DNA of 64,000 nt from Isoetes taiwanensis (Eukaryota > Streptophyta > Lycopodiopsida > Isoetales > Isoetaceae), in NCBI GenBank assembly GCA_021234155.1, contig JAJEKV010000535.1:27530-91529 (forward strand), read 5' to 3'. This document shows positions 35,410-47,169 of this stretch, one piece after another. Made by a program: the position numbers and the translations under genes. Under the pieces are notes generated by a model. That model saw nothing but the letters and a program-made list of their open reading frames with translations. It made no database searches and was not told the origin of the DNA. Position 1 is the stretch's first letter. Every line of letters starts with the position of its first letter.

Positions 35410-36797
35410 AGGACCACTGTTGTGTATATATAAACTAAACCATCCATTATATCCAGTAATCGTCCTTGGTCCGAGTCGGGAAGCAATGGAAACACGACTT
35501 CCTCTACTTTGGCAAAGTTGGCCTCCTTGTCCCCAACAAATGGAAGCTCAATTTCACGTTTTTTTAATCTCAAAATTTGCAAGAGTATGGTCATCATGCG
35601 GTGAAGACCGCCCTGCGTATTTCTTTGTGGCATGTATGGATCTTTCTCTATGCATTGAACTCTCTTGAAAGATATTGACACGGGGCTTCATCCTAGAGTA
35701 CCAACATCATCCACCATCTGTGGTATTGCGCATTCCCCTCGAGACTCAGAAGCACTTTCAGCTTCCTTTTTCTTTGGGGCCTATTGCTCCTTTTGAGCTT
35801 GTCGTCGATTTGATTCAAGCAAGGAAGTAATACCACCTCAATATCACTTCTTGGTACCATGATCTGAATGAGAATGAACTTTACCAGATCCAAATGCATT
35901 ATAGGATAGTTCCAATAGGATATTTGATACAAGTCAGAAAGAAATACCACCTCAAGATTGCTTTCTAGGTGTCATTCTGAATCAAATTACGTTGAATTGA
36001 ACTAGATCTAGCAGGATGGCTCGTAGGGCAAATATGAGCTTAGAATTAAATTTTGGGAGAACGTTTTCATTTACTAGTCTGTTTTAAACTAGAAGGCAAA
36101 TTTCCAGAGTTTTTCAAATTTTCTCAGCCGTGGATGCTAAAATTCAAGGATTCAACAACCTCAAATAAAATTAGATGATGTGGCAGGCCATGTGGATAGG
36201 CTAAAATTGCAGCAATTGTTGTAGGGGAGGGGTTGGGCGAGCCTGTAATAACGAAAATTTAAAAAACTATAAGTTAGATAATTGGTAGCAAGAGTAGTAT
36301 TGATTCTTCACCACATGTATACCCCAAAACAATCCCTGCCAAAGGTTCTCGTGAATCCATCCAACCCATCACTCAGTAGCTAGCTTTAATCCTTCTTGAA
36401 TTAGCTTTTATTTATGTTTATGTTTTAATTACAAAACAACATAAATACGAACAATGTCACATTTTTTTAAAAACTGCAAAAGAAAATAAACTTACAAACT
36501 GCATTAATTTTTTATTTTTTTATTTTATAAAAGTAATAGACTCACTACAACTTCTAGGACTAGAGAGAATGTGCCAAATATCTCTACCCATAGTACTTCT
36601 GAATTTTCCTACAAAAATAAGGCCATATTTCATAAAATTTCTCAGATTTAGATATAATATATAGTACAGAACATATTTTATGATCATATCTTTTATATAA
36701 ACATTTATTTTAAGGATTGGGGATGCCTGAAAATAGAGGAACTGACCTGCAGTTGCCATATGAACCTTAAATAAATGACATAAAGGGCTCCTGCAGT
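35410..36797 (-). other. Spacer with two unidentified minus-strand frames
   Basis: Frames at 35,420-35,681 (REIELPFVGDKEANFAKVEE) and 35,693-35,950 (NQIDDKLKRSNRPQRKRKLK) look mildly coding but match no family I know. AATACCACCTCAA blocks at about 35,829 and 35,944 form a weak direct repeat. The rest is AT-rich. Confidence 0.3.
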
Positions 36798-37238
36798 TTA
36801 GGTGGTTATGACAAGTGTAGGAGCCACAAAAGCAAACAGAGATTTATATTCCAACATTTTGCTTTCAGTTTCAGCTCCATCCTTCTTCAAATCTACAACT
36901 AGATTTGTAAGAGTTTCGATTGACCCATCAACATATTCAGATTCTCTGCCTTCACTCTGCACCTGTTCCGTTTGGGAAATTGTAACAAATTTCTTGCTTC
37001 TATTATGCAATAATCCAAGTGAAGATTTTCCGAGGTATTTGTACGTCAAATTCAAATTGTGTCCCCATATGCAAGTTATGGGTCTTTGCAGCCTCCATGT
37101 CCTGGAAAATTTTAGTTGCTTTCTTGTCCTATCAAACTCAAATTTCAAAACAGTAATCAAGCTGAAGCTAACTCTGAAGAAGCGCCCAGATGGTTGTATC
37201 AAAGGACCATGACTTACAAATTCCGTCATTGAAATCAT
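36798..37238 (-). CDS. Unidentified 146-codon frame, beta-strand-like
   Basis: The frame from 37,238 to the stop at 36,798 reads RFFRVSFSLITVLKFEFDRT, then KQLKFSRTWRLQRPITCIWG, with alternating polar and hydrophobic residues as in beta-barrel or sheet proteins. A more helical, acidic part follows (YVDGSIETLTNLVVDLKKDG). I do not recognise the family. It may be one exon of a larger gene, since a donor-like GAATTTGTAAGT lies just inside its start. It may also be chance. Confidence 0.3.
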   Translation of the reverse strand: MISMTEFVSHGPLIQPSGRFFRVSFSLITVLKFEFDRTRKQLKFSRTWRLQRPITCIWGHNLNLTYKYLGKSSLGLLHNRSKKFVTISQTEQVQSEGRESEYVDGSIETLTNLVVDLKKDGAETESKMLEYKSLFAFVAPTLVITT

Positions 37239-37361
37239 GTCAGTTGGATTTTTTTACCCTCTTAAGGACGTTTTACAATATTTAACCTAGGGCCATGGAA
37301 TAGGATCTCTATTCATAATATGTGCAATTTTAAGCCATGTCCGACAAACCACTATCATCAT

Positions 37362-37850
37362 AACAAATACACTATTGTGTGGCAGCAAAAAATGTCACGA
37401 TAAAGACATTATATATGGTTGATTGGCAGACTGCCACGAACACCTAAACAGTCCCTGGATACACCTAACATGGATTTTCTAAAGTTGTCACCGTGTAAGT
37501 ATTTGGGGATTCTAAAGGTTTCCATTATAACACTTATAAAGTTTTTACTGTATAACCTAACACTTTGATTGCCAGTTTCACTGTATTAATATGGAGGATT
37601 ATGAAGGTTGTCAATGTATATGTATGGGTGATTTTGAAGGTTATCACTATCACCACAACAAGCACACTGTCATGGCAACGAAAAATGCCACAACAAACAC
37701 ATTGTATATGTTCTACCTTCCACAATTGGTTGGACACCAAACTGCCATGAACACATGCATAGCACCTGGATACAGCTAAGACTTCTAACGCTTTGATTTT
37801 AAGGTTGTCACTATATAAGTCATTGTAACACTTTGGACTTTTAATTAGTA
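37362..37850. repeat. Diverged tandem duplication, unit about 295 bp
   Basis: AACAAATACACT.TTGTGTGGCA (37,363) and AACAAGCACACTGTCATGGCA (about 37,658) start two copies. Both contain CTGCCA(C/T)GAACAC, CCTGGATACA and a GTTGTCAC block. Smaller GAAGGTTGTCA repeats lie inside. Confidence 0.65.
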
Positions 37851-39383
37851 CAAGCATTATAAATACATTATATTCCCTATAAGCATGTGCCCACTTGCCT
37901 TAGTCCATAATTGCACAGCCAAGCAGGTTTAAAAATGGTAGGTATGATTAACCTAGACACATATTATGGTAAAGATAATGGCTTATACATCTCTGTGATC
38001 TTAAGGGTTACAAACTAGCCATGTTCTCCAAAATAAATAGTGCATCACATTCGCTACTTATGGTGAAGATAATGGCTTAAATATGTGTGAAAGTAACTAA
38101 ATGACAAGCATGAATATCATGGCGTGCAAATCAACTTTAGGCACTTCTTGGTTAGTCATGGTGAAGGATGATAAGGTTAGTGTATCAAATCATGTTAGTT
38201 CGGAAGTTAAACAGCAAAAGTTAATACTATTGAAGTCCAAAGCTCAGTTATTTAGATCTTCTACAAAATTAAAATTGTCCTTATTTACTGAATGCAAATC
38301 ATGGAACAATGGCATAAATTTTAAGCATACATGGTCTAGTTTTCATGCAATTGCCATTGTTATAGGGGCATGCATAATGTTTTCCTCGTCAATATATCCC
38401 ATCGAAGTGCTTAAGACATGGACATGGCTTACTGGGGAGTGCAGGTATAGCTTCTTACTATGGTCCTATCCATTTAATAAATATGATTATTCTATAGGTC
38501 AGAGCTTGCTCAATGTGTAGCAGACCCTTCATGTGCAACATATATTGCATGTTTGGAAACATATAAGATTGGTCCCAGTGAAATCGAATGCCAAGTACAC
38601 CTAATGCTATTACATTTCGGAAAGCCTATAAGTAGAAAAGAGATGATTGTCTAACAGTTAAGTAGGATGTTAATATTGACAAAGATTTATCAAATAAGAG
38701 CAATGTGTATGTTACTTTATATACGAAAGATGTATATTATACCACTGTAGTGATGTTGACATCTTCCATTTGTTATATGATAGTTAAAATGTGGAGACTT
38801 GTTTGAGAATAGTATGGTTTACAGATTGTGTTGTTTCAAGCAAGAGCTATGTTGCATAGAAATCTGATGATGGACGCTTTTCGATGCCGCTTCCATGTTT
38901 CCTTGTACCAAAGTGTGAAATAATTGATTTCACAGGAAAATGGCTTATTACCAGTGGACTTAATCCTGCTTTTGACACATTTGATTGTCAAGTTCATGAA
39001 CTTTTTGATACCGCAGGCAAACTCTAAGCACAACTTACTTGGAGAGTAAATACACCTGATGGTGGCTTCATTACATGGAAGACTGTGCAGAACCTTGTAG
39101 CAATATTCCACAATCATAATAACGAATTATTACACTATAAAGATGATTGGTATGTATGCTTCTCCTTTTTCCCATATATGTTCTACATTCATGATAATCA
39201 GGAATTTCAATTGTTTTTATCTAGTTATGATGGTTATATGTCAAACTCATCCTTCTGAGGTACATATATATTCTCAAAGCCTGCTCAAATATAGTACAAA
39301 CCTTATAATACATGATATGGTATTGTGCATTAAACTTCATATCTTGCAAAATATATTTGCAAGCATGTATTACTGCCCAGATT
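37851..39383 (+). other. AT-rich spacer with a 139-codon frame
   Basis: A plus frame at 38,101-38,520 starts at an ATG but its composition is not protein-like and it has no motif. Frames at 38,836-39,117 (minus) and 39,143-39,436 are similar. I see no supported gene. Confidence 0.3.
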
Positions 39384-39450
39384 TAAAAAAGTCCCACCCC
39401 GAAGAGTTTTCGAGGGAAAACCTGTGGCAGCAATAAGACTGCTAACAAGC
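39384..39450 (-). mobile_element. LINE 3'-UTR fragment
   Basis: The minus strand reads GGTTTTCCCTCGAAAACTC, then TTCGGGGTGGGACTTTTTT. This matches 43,253-43,290 and 46,483-46,535, which are parts of LINE 3' ends here. It is a solo fragment. Confidence 0.5.
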
Positions 39451-39889
39451 TGTACAAATATATACATATGTATATGATAAGAGTGGAGGCATTTGCAGAA
39501 TGGAAAGGAGGTTAGAAAATGTGGAAGGGCATCACCATCATTAAATAGCATGATCTTAATTTGCAAAGACCTAACTTGATAAAACTTATTATCATGTTGA
39601 TTGAGCTTTCTTTGTTGCTTAAACTCAAGTTTAAATTCATTGGAATAAAGTGACTTTATATTTTTATCAACATGTAAACATATTCTAACGCATGATTATG
39701 TAAAGACAAGAGTTTTCTTTTTTATTTTTTTACGTTTCTTATTATTTCTTTTTTTGCTTAAAAACCTGCAATCAAACATTGATTTATACATGCAATTATC
39801 ATTATGATTTTTACAATTTATGAGATCTCAGACCTGAAATTAAGACATTTGATATTAATTATTACAATGTTCGTTACCACAATGTTAAG

Positions 39890-41819
39890 TGCTTCAAATT
39901 CAGTTGTAGTACTAAGTTGCCAAGACAATTGATGAAAAGACGAATGCATATCGGCTTGATATATTTGCAAGATCCATATGGCATGCAGAATCAACGTCTA
40001 AGTAAATCAAAACTCTCACCACATTTACATTGAAGCAATGTTCTACACTATGCTTTGACCTTTACTGTTCCATATCATCATACACCTTTGCCCGAGTGCC
40101 TTTTGTCTTATGATATGGCTTTCTGCTCAATTATCCCAGCGCGCATCCCTCACAAATCCTTGGAGGTTCTTTAATCTTTGGCAGACCATCCACAAAAGCC
40201 TTTAATAATTGATAATTGGCATGCCCCAACCTCTCATGGCAAATTTGGTTCATGTTTGTGCAGGAGGCATTGAGTGCTAGATAAGACTTTTGACACCAAC
40301 TTAATTTGTATAAGGCACCTTCTCGTTCACCTTGAGCCAAGATGTTGTGATGCCTATACTTGATGATATACTTCTTGTCACCAAAGATGGCAGTTAATCC
40401 AGCATCATCCATTTTAGAGATGGAAACGAGATTAACTTCCAAACCTGGAACAAATAAGGTTCTTTGGATTTTCAGTTTCCCAGTTGGAAGCTCCAATGCT
40501 ACTTCTCCTATCCCTTTGACATTCAAAGATGCCTACGCCTATTTTGAATTTCTTGTTGCCTTGAAGATCTTGCGGGTTGATTATCGGATCCTTATTGCCG
40601 GTCCATATAGTCATTTGGCACGAGTCAAATACCAACAACCTTGGGATAGTTTCGCAGCTTCGTCCAAAAGAACTCCACATCCTTAAGGTTGCACCATGCA
40701 TACTCTCTATCCCATATAAATGTGACAAAAGGTTCCTTTGCATGCCGAATCCTATATGCAAAATCACAAGGAAACATTTAAGGAAATGGGCCATCACGGA
40801 AAAATTGAACTTGTTCGTGTCCTTGTTGTTATATCACAAAAGGCTCTACAACGTGAAAACCATGGAATCCTTTGCGAGCTACCATCCGAATCCGACATTT
40901 CATTTTGCTTTTAGAAGCCCTATGTTCACGGGCATGACTCATTTCTTCCTAGCATCAAATCTTCGGTCCTTTGATGTTTTCGCTTTTCGTCTATCCGGCT
41001 CGGGGGCAGTCCTTTGCAAGATGCCCATGCTTGTTACAATTGTAACATTTTCTAGTCTCGACCCCTTCTTGCCTTCCAATGAGTGCCTGCCCTTCTTTGT
41101 TGCCTGTTTTTTTACTGCCATCTTGATTTGCTTCTTTCATAAGAATTTGTTGACATGCCAATTCTAGCTCCACGTGCTCTGAAGACCCAATCAAGTTCTT
41201 CACATTATTGTAAGCAATGAATAAACCCAACAAACAAAAGTGCTCCCACAATCAAATCATTGTCTAATCCTTTTATCTTGCCTCGCAGTTGCAGAGCAGC
41301 TGCTTTAACTTTGGAGATGTATTCTTCAGCTGAGTTGCAATCCTTCAATTTCATTGTGAAATTTACAAAACAAAATAAAGATTGGCCTACCGCGAAAAGT
41401 GCTTTTTCCGATACATCGTGCTCAATTGCTCCCATGCATCCTTTTGCACTATCACCCGCTTCTATCTGGGCAACAAGATTATCATCCAGGTATTTCATAA
41501 TTTTAAACCTGGTCTTCCAGTCTCTCTGCATCCATCTGAGCAGAGCTTGCTTCTCTGTCTCATTCCCCTTGAGACATGCATCTGCCATGGATGGCACTCC
41601 CTTCACCACTTGAGCAGCCGTGATTGCTTGAGAGGCAGAAGTCTGAAATGTTAGACCTGGTTTTGGCTCAACCCTTGAAACAAGATGCCATAAATCCTCT
41701 AGCTTCCCACAAACCTTAATGAACCAATAACATGCATTTCTATGGGTAAGCTTCTCGATCTTGCCCATCGTTGCTCGCAACTTCTCACCACAGGAGATCG
41801 TGCCACTCTGATAATACCA
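39890..41819 (-). mobile_element. Internally deleted Ty1-copia retrotransposon
   Basis: In minus-strand order: a primer-binding-site-like TGGTATTATCAGAG (about 41,819), gag, a CCHC knuckle, protease-region sequence and the GAG-pre-integrase block, ending near 40,131. An RNase H-like remnant follows at once (about 40,015-39,900: LDVDSACHMDLANISSRYAF, then an STT-EFEAL-like block). Integrase and reverse transcriptase, normally about 2.5 kb, are missing, so the copy suffered an internal deletion. LTRs were not identified. Confidence 0.8.
40131..41768 (-). pseudogene. Copia gag-protease relic
   Basis: ATG 41,768 starts MGKIEKLTHRNACYWFIKVC, a copia Gag opening. Gag continues with YLDDNLVAQIEAG and LKDCNSAEEYISKVKAAALQ. 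A frameshift near 41,210 leads to CYNCNKHGHLAKDC (about 41,050-41,009), the nucleocapsid knuckle. Decayed protease sequence follows, including VFDS near 40,620. A 132-codon frame (40,526-40,131) contains LFVPGLEVNLVSISKM and HERLGHANYQLLKAFVDGLP ending CEGCALG, the pre-integrase domain. Several frameshifts make it non-functional. Confidence 0.88.
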
Positions 41820-42253
41820 TAATGGAAATACAAAAGGAATGGGCAATCAACTGAGCAACCTTTCATTAAAGTGATCATGTTTCTTATACATAGAAGGGCG
41901 GTGCCCAAATTAACAACCAAGTGCCAGTGTATCAGTTGCCCTGATAAACTCCCAGACTTAAGGAAAAACAAAAGGAAACACAACTAACAAAACTGAATAT
42001 AGTCATATCTCGTTACCAAATTCCAATAATCTGAAACTGAAAATCGATGTAGACATAAATGTAGCAGCACCATTCATGAAATCAGTCTGAGAGGTTTTTT
42101 CCTTGAAGATCTGGCAACAGCCACTCAAATCAACCTGATCCTTAGGGTTTATTAGGGTTTAGGCATGCATGGCGGCAGAAAATTTAGATGGAGGAATTCC
42201 ACTGAACCTAAACCCTATTTTGATTTTGCATTTTGTATTAAATTGCAACAAAA
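41820..42253. other. Spacer, possibly the copia 5' LTR
   Basis: This lies just upstream (minus strand) of the copia primer binding site, where the LTR should be. I could not match it to sequence left of 39,890, so the LTR call stays unproven. Confidence 0.3.
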
Positions 42254-42891
42254 TTGGAATCCGATGGCAAAAGTGGCTGGTATAAAGATTTAACCAAATG
42301 GTTTGGCAGATGGAACCTAGCTATCTTCACATACTCAGACGAGTTCAAGGCACAGGCCTTTAGCTCATACTGTGATCTATCTTCCAAGAAAAAAGTGCAA
42401 TATTACATTAGGGACTTCAATCCCAAGCGAATTCATGGTATTCAACCGTATTTGCGCCTCCACAGTATGTTTCCGGGGCAAATAAGGGCAATCGCATGTA
42501 TCCGCATGAGCTCCCACCATCTAATGATTGAAAAAGGCAGATGGATGAAACTGGAAGAAGATCAAAGAATCTGTAGTTGTGAAGACGGTGTAGAAACTGA
42601 GCACCATGCCATTTACTTATGTCATAAGCATGATACCCTTCGTGCTAAATATCCTTTGGTTGCTTGGAATTTACCCCTGGACGAGATATTCCAACATCAC
42701 CCTACACTCCCTCATTTGGGGTGTTTCCTTCGGGAACTTTTACATAACACCGAAAGGATCTGATACATTGGAGTATGAAAGTTGTTTCTTCATATCCCAC
42801 ATCTTCTGTTGACACATTTGTATGTTTGTCCCATAGCCCATGGGCTTCTGCGAACGTTAATAAAATTTATTATTATTATTATTATTATTAA
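42254..42891 (+). mobile_element. 5'-truncated LINE C-terminus with (TTA)n tail
   Basis: A 170-codon open frame (42,254-42,763) reads RMSSHHLMIEKGRW, then RICSCEDGVETEHHAIYLC, a zinc knuckle (Cys at 42,572, 42,578 and 42,620). This is the C-terminal end of a LINE ORF2. The 3' end has CCCATAGCCCATGGGCTTC, then TGCGAACGTTAATAAAA and about eight TTA units (42,867-42,890). This copy keeps its reading frame better than the others, which suggests a younger insertion. Confidence 0.8.
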
Positions 42892-43245
42892 AAAAACCTA
42901 CATAAAAGTAGTAATACCAAAATTTGGAAGGTTTATTTTATCGAGAATACCAAAATGCCCTCGGTATTTTAAAAAATATCAAAACCGTTACTCCGACTCT
43001 GCAGTGATTGATGATATGGGATTCCTTAACAACATGCATCTAACCCTGTTAAATGGTCCTGCCCTGCTTTTGAGATAGTCCGGAATCATTTTTTGACCTT
43101 AGCATTCCATTCCACGCTTCCACAACTTCTCAGAGCACCATCTGTGCATGACTTGGCATTATACATACTTGAGGTTCTAGATAAACGTCTGCAATTACTG
43201 AGCCCTCAGTAGTCATTATCTCCGCTTGTCTAGTATCATCATTAC
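42892..43245. other. Spacer
   Basis: AT-rich, no gene seen. A 98-codon frame overlaps its left end by chance. Confidence 0.3.
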
Positions 43246-43384
43246 TGCAAAGGTTTTTCCCTTGAAATCCTTTCGAGGCAGGGGTTTTTTAATCCTAGTA
43301 GTAATGATTGTACTAGCCCATTGTATGGGTCCCATGACCTATTGGTCTCCGTGGACGTTAAAAAAACTATTCTATTCTATTCTT
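43246..43384 (+). mobile_element. LINE 3' end with (TATTC)n tail
   Basis: It contains AAGGTTTTTCCCTTGAAATC, TTTCGAGGCAGGGGTTTTTT, CCCATGACCTATTGGTC and TCCGTGGACGTTAAAAAAA, then three TATTC units (43,368-43,383). It is a solo 3' UTR, 5'-truncated. Confidence 0.75.
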
Positions 43385-44993
43385 TAGTATATTGTCAATC
43401 CTTACATAAATAGACAAGAAGAATATAATATAGGATTTAGACAATCACGTTGCTAAGTTGGAACAATTTTAAAATCTCCTAACGAAATGTTCCTCGTCAA
43501 AATAATTTCATCGATATTTTAGCAGTTTCTTTAAGTATATTTTTCCCCCCTTTTTTTTGTGGGGGGGATAAATTCTAAAGTCTTCTCTTGTTATAAACAT
43601 TCAAAGGGGAAGTTGGGACCCCATTTTGCCACAATGGGAGGTCCTATGCTTGTGTGAATTTAAGAAAATCCAGGAGTTTTTCGTGCAGGCTTAGGAGGCG
43701 ACCCAATCGAGTTGTAGATCGAGAAAAATGGTTCATGTTTATAGATCCAATAATCTGTGACAAAGTATCTTTCATTTTTGCAGTGATTCAGTAAGTTATA
43801 GCACAGATCTAGCAAGCTTTTGGCAGAAGGAAGATCTGCAGTCAACATCTCTTGCTTTGTACAGATTTGGAGGACAGCCAACAGTTGATTTTCTAGCTCC
43901 ATCCGGAAAGCTTACAAAAATTTATAAACTATCCAACAGATCCGTTGTTCTTTAGCTGCAAAAATGAAAGCTTCAATAAAATGGCACACAAACCCTTACC
44001 TAATCTGACTTGACATTTGTCGGTGCTATCTGTCTACCAGTTGAGCAGAATGGAGTGCCCAACCATTCCATGTTATTGGGGTTGCCAAATATCGCTATAA
44101 AACTGCACGCTAGAAAAAAATAGCGCCCCAACTCTGTTGTGTTGCCATATGCTTTCCTAAAACTACAACAATCATAGAGAACAATCCCTAGTACCTTTCC
44201 ACCTTGTTGATCTCTCATCTTACATTCATTATAAAGAGAATATATTGCAATCACATATCACCCTGATTAGCAAATGCTTTCAATAAGCAATATACACCTT
44301 TAATATCTATTTAAAACATTCAATGTTACTACAACTTCAAACTTATATATTGTTCATGTGATGATTCCTGAGTAATGAGAATATCTACATCAAAATTACT
44401 TGATGAAGTAGAATTTGAGAAGAGTAATTGAGTTTAATTGTAAGAGAAGCATAAATGTCAAAATATAAGCTAGTTCGTGAGGATAAATGTCCCAAATCTT
44501 AGCCTTGAAAATACTTTAAAGAGTTCAATATTGTGGTGGTAGCATGGTGATTAGATAATTGAGTTGGCACCATCAAAGTTTAAAACGCACTTAGCCACTA
44601 TGAATGGATGAAGCAAGTTTTTGTGTGGTGTTACTTCCTTTAAACAAACAAAAAAAGAGGTCGGTTCAATAGAAAGTGTGATTTTCTTGATATCTACAGG
44701 CAATGCTTATTATTCTATCCTTTTGAAATTGCCTAGGATATTAGTTCACTACAACTGTACATATTTAATAAATACAAATGTTATTGCTAAAAAAAAAAGA
44801 GAACACAATCAAATTTTTTAATGATCACTCTATTTTCATGTACATTAATTAATGTCAGCATAATAAAATTAGCCTCTAACCCAACCATTACTAGTTTATA
44901 TGCACAAAAACGATATAATAAATCACAACCAATTTTTGTAAATCACTATAGCAAGGAAAATCAACATTAAAAATCATATTATTACTATGTGAT
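43385..44993. other. Spacer with an unidentified minus-strand frame at 43,660-43,902
   Basis: The minus frame starts at an ATG and reads MELENQLLAVLQICTKQEML, then LPSAKSLLDLCYNLLNH, a helical pattern without a family match, possibly an exon fragment. T and G homopolymers lie at 43,543-43,569. The rest is AT-rich. Confidence 0.3.
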
Positions 44994-45071
44994 TAAAAAA
45001 CCACTATTGCATGTGGTTTTCTTCTATAAAAAGAAATCATGTATAAAAAACCACATATATCATGGTTTTTA
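44994..45071. repeat. Small inverted repeat with nested hairpins
   Basis: AAAACCAC..GTGGTTTT at 44,997-45,020 is itself a hairpin. It is mirrored by AAAACCACATATATCATGG, TTTTTA at 45,047-45,071. MITE-like, no coding. Confidence 0.6.
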
Positions 45072-45129
45072 GATGAACTAATACTAATTAAACATAATTC
45101 TTCTTTTCTAGGCTCCTTGCTTACTCAAG

Positions 45130-46540
45130 CCAGCTAACGCCGACAACACAACCTGTCAATAGTAGTATTGGGGTCCGATAGGGATGCCCACTTTCTCCAA
45201 CATTGTTTGGCCTCTACATTGACCAGTTGGAAGGGTGGCTTATTGATTATGGGGGTGACAAAGTTCAGCTTATACACGAGATTATTAAGCAACTCATATA
45301 CGCTGATGATGTTGAACTTTTGACCCACACTTAGAAGATATGCAACAGCATTTGCATGCGCTGGACACTTTCTGCCGAGCCACAGGATTGTGGGTCAATT
45401 TGGCCCTATACTGCTTGTCTCACCTTCATGCCATTCTAGGCTTCGCTGCTTGAAATATCAGGAACAAAATGTGGAGGTCGCACACATCTACAAGTATCTG
45501 GGCATAGACTTCCCCACTACTACATACTGGGACACTTCTATCTGATTACAGGTGACAGCAAGCTGGAGGGCACTGTATGCGATGCAGAACAACAGTCACA
45601 GCAGAGCTGTATGATTGGGCTCATCTATCACACTTGTTCAGGGTCTTAGTGGAACCCGTTCTTTTATATGGGCTCGAAGTCTGGGGCCTTATCATATCCC
45701 TGGCCACTTGGAATGAACTGGAGTAGGTACAAAAGGCCTTTCTAGCTTGGGCACTTGGGGCAAAATCCGCAGTCCCCTTCCAGATCCTTTTGCAAGAGAC
45801 AGGTTTCTTACCTTTATAGCGGACAATGCTCGACCAACACAATATCTACTTCCACAAGGTAGTTGGTACAGGCAATGATCGTCTCCCCAATCTGGCTTAC
45901 ATAGTGGCCTCGAAGCCTGCTGGAAGGAGAGGTGAGCTCAATGGTTCTCCCGATGGAATGTACAAGAGCATAGCGCAGAGGACCACTATAACTTGCAACC
46001 ATTGCTTGATGCTTGATTCCTCAGCAAGCTTTGGGATGTGAATGTCTTGGTGGAATAGGTTAAGACATAATACTACCTGCTTACATGGGGTCGACAGTGC
46101 CATCTGCATACACATTTATCACTAAAAATATGCGGGTTGATTGCTTCAATTCGCACAGGTGTACATCGCTTGCGAATTGAGATAGACAGATGGGCTCGAA
46201 AGGCGCACACGAATAGACTCTATCAGTGTTGTCACCAGGGTGCTATTGAGGACAAATATCACACAGTGCAGTAATGTCTAGCATTCAATCACATTTGAGC
46301 CCACTATACTAAGTTGATTCTACATAACCAGCCACTTCATGCGCTGCTGGAACACAATCTCAATGGGTTTGTTGGGGTCTTTTCTCCAAGACATCATGGA
46401 TGCACGCACTTAGTTATTGCCATTGAGATCAAAATGTATCATAATGTGTCATTGTACAATCTCTTAGCATACCTATTATTGCCAAGGTTTTTCCCTTGAG
46501 AACCCTTTGGGGTTGGGGTTGGGGACGCCCTTTTTTATGT
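45130..46540 (+). mobile_element. LINE fragment: C-terminal reverse transcriptase to 3' end
   Basis: Starting near 45,165 it reads GVR (stop) GCPLSPTLFGLYIDQLEGWL, then LIYADDVELL with the YADD catalytic box intact at 45,299-45,310. Decayed post-polymerase sequence follows, with a zinc knuckle CCHQGAIEDKYHTVQ (Cys at 46,227 and 46,230, last Cys at 46,275). The 3' UTR is GGTTTTTCCCTTGAGAACC and a GGGGTT repeat, ending in T-rich sequence near 46,540. The 5' half is missing and many stops are present. Confidence 0.85.
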
Positions 46541-46569
46541 CAGCATGTTACTTCCAACATGCAAACTCA

Positions 46570-47169
46570 AACTCTATCCCTGCCACTCATAGGCTGGAGC
46601 CGTATGTATATCTGTATGATGACATATAATAGCACAGATAGTGGGGGCATGTGATGCTAGTTCAGGAGTTCAATGCACACAGTGGAATAGAACAATTAAG
46701 AAAGTTTGACCCCCTGGCTGAGGACATATTACAACTCCACTTGACAAAAATTTCTTAGCCACATACATCAAATGACAAAGCACACCTAGTCAAGTGTGAC
46801 ACTAGGTAGTTGCTTTAGATGTATAACATCTTTGACTTAATTATCTGCGATGGTCTCATACATTAGCCATCCTTCTGTATTTACACTTGTCGACAGGAGA
46901 ACTAGGAGGGTGGCTTTAATGTAGTAGATTACATGCTGGTGGCTGAGCAGGATCTACACCTTATTACACACTTGGGGGTTGGCATAGACAGTAGAGATGG
47001 CAAGATGGATTTAGACCATCAACCCCTCTTCCTTCAAATAATTTGGCAGCTTATTCAGATCACGTGCTCTGATATTCTGCACATGTGTTTGGGTTACGGT
47101 CGCGCAGAATTCTATGTCGAGATGATAAAAAACGAGCTATCAAAAATTCTGCAGCTTTCCATGTTATAG
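46570..47169 (+). mobile_element. LINE endonuclease fragment
   Basis: VQEFNAHSGIEQ at about 46,663 resembles the GDFNAH motif of APE-type endonucleases. It is followed by MYNIFDLIICDGL, then FNVVDYMLVAEQDLHLITHL (46,915-46,985) and LDHQPLFL with the Asp-His pair at 47,014-47,019. The fragment lies just after the 3' end of another LINE piece, so it is either a second copy or a rearranged one. Confidence 0.75.

Noticed and set aside
38101-38520. 139-codon plus-strand gene
   Set aside because: No motif, AT-driven composition and no splice or promoter context. Kept only as part of a spacer entry.
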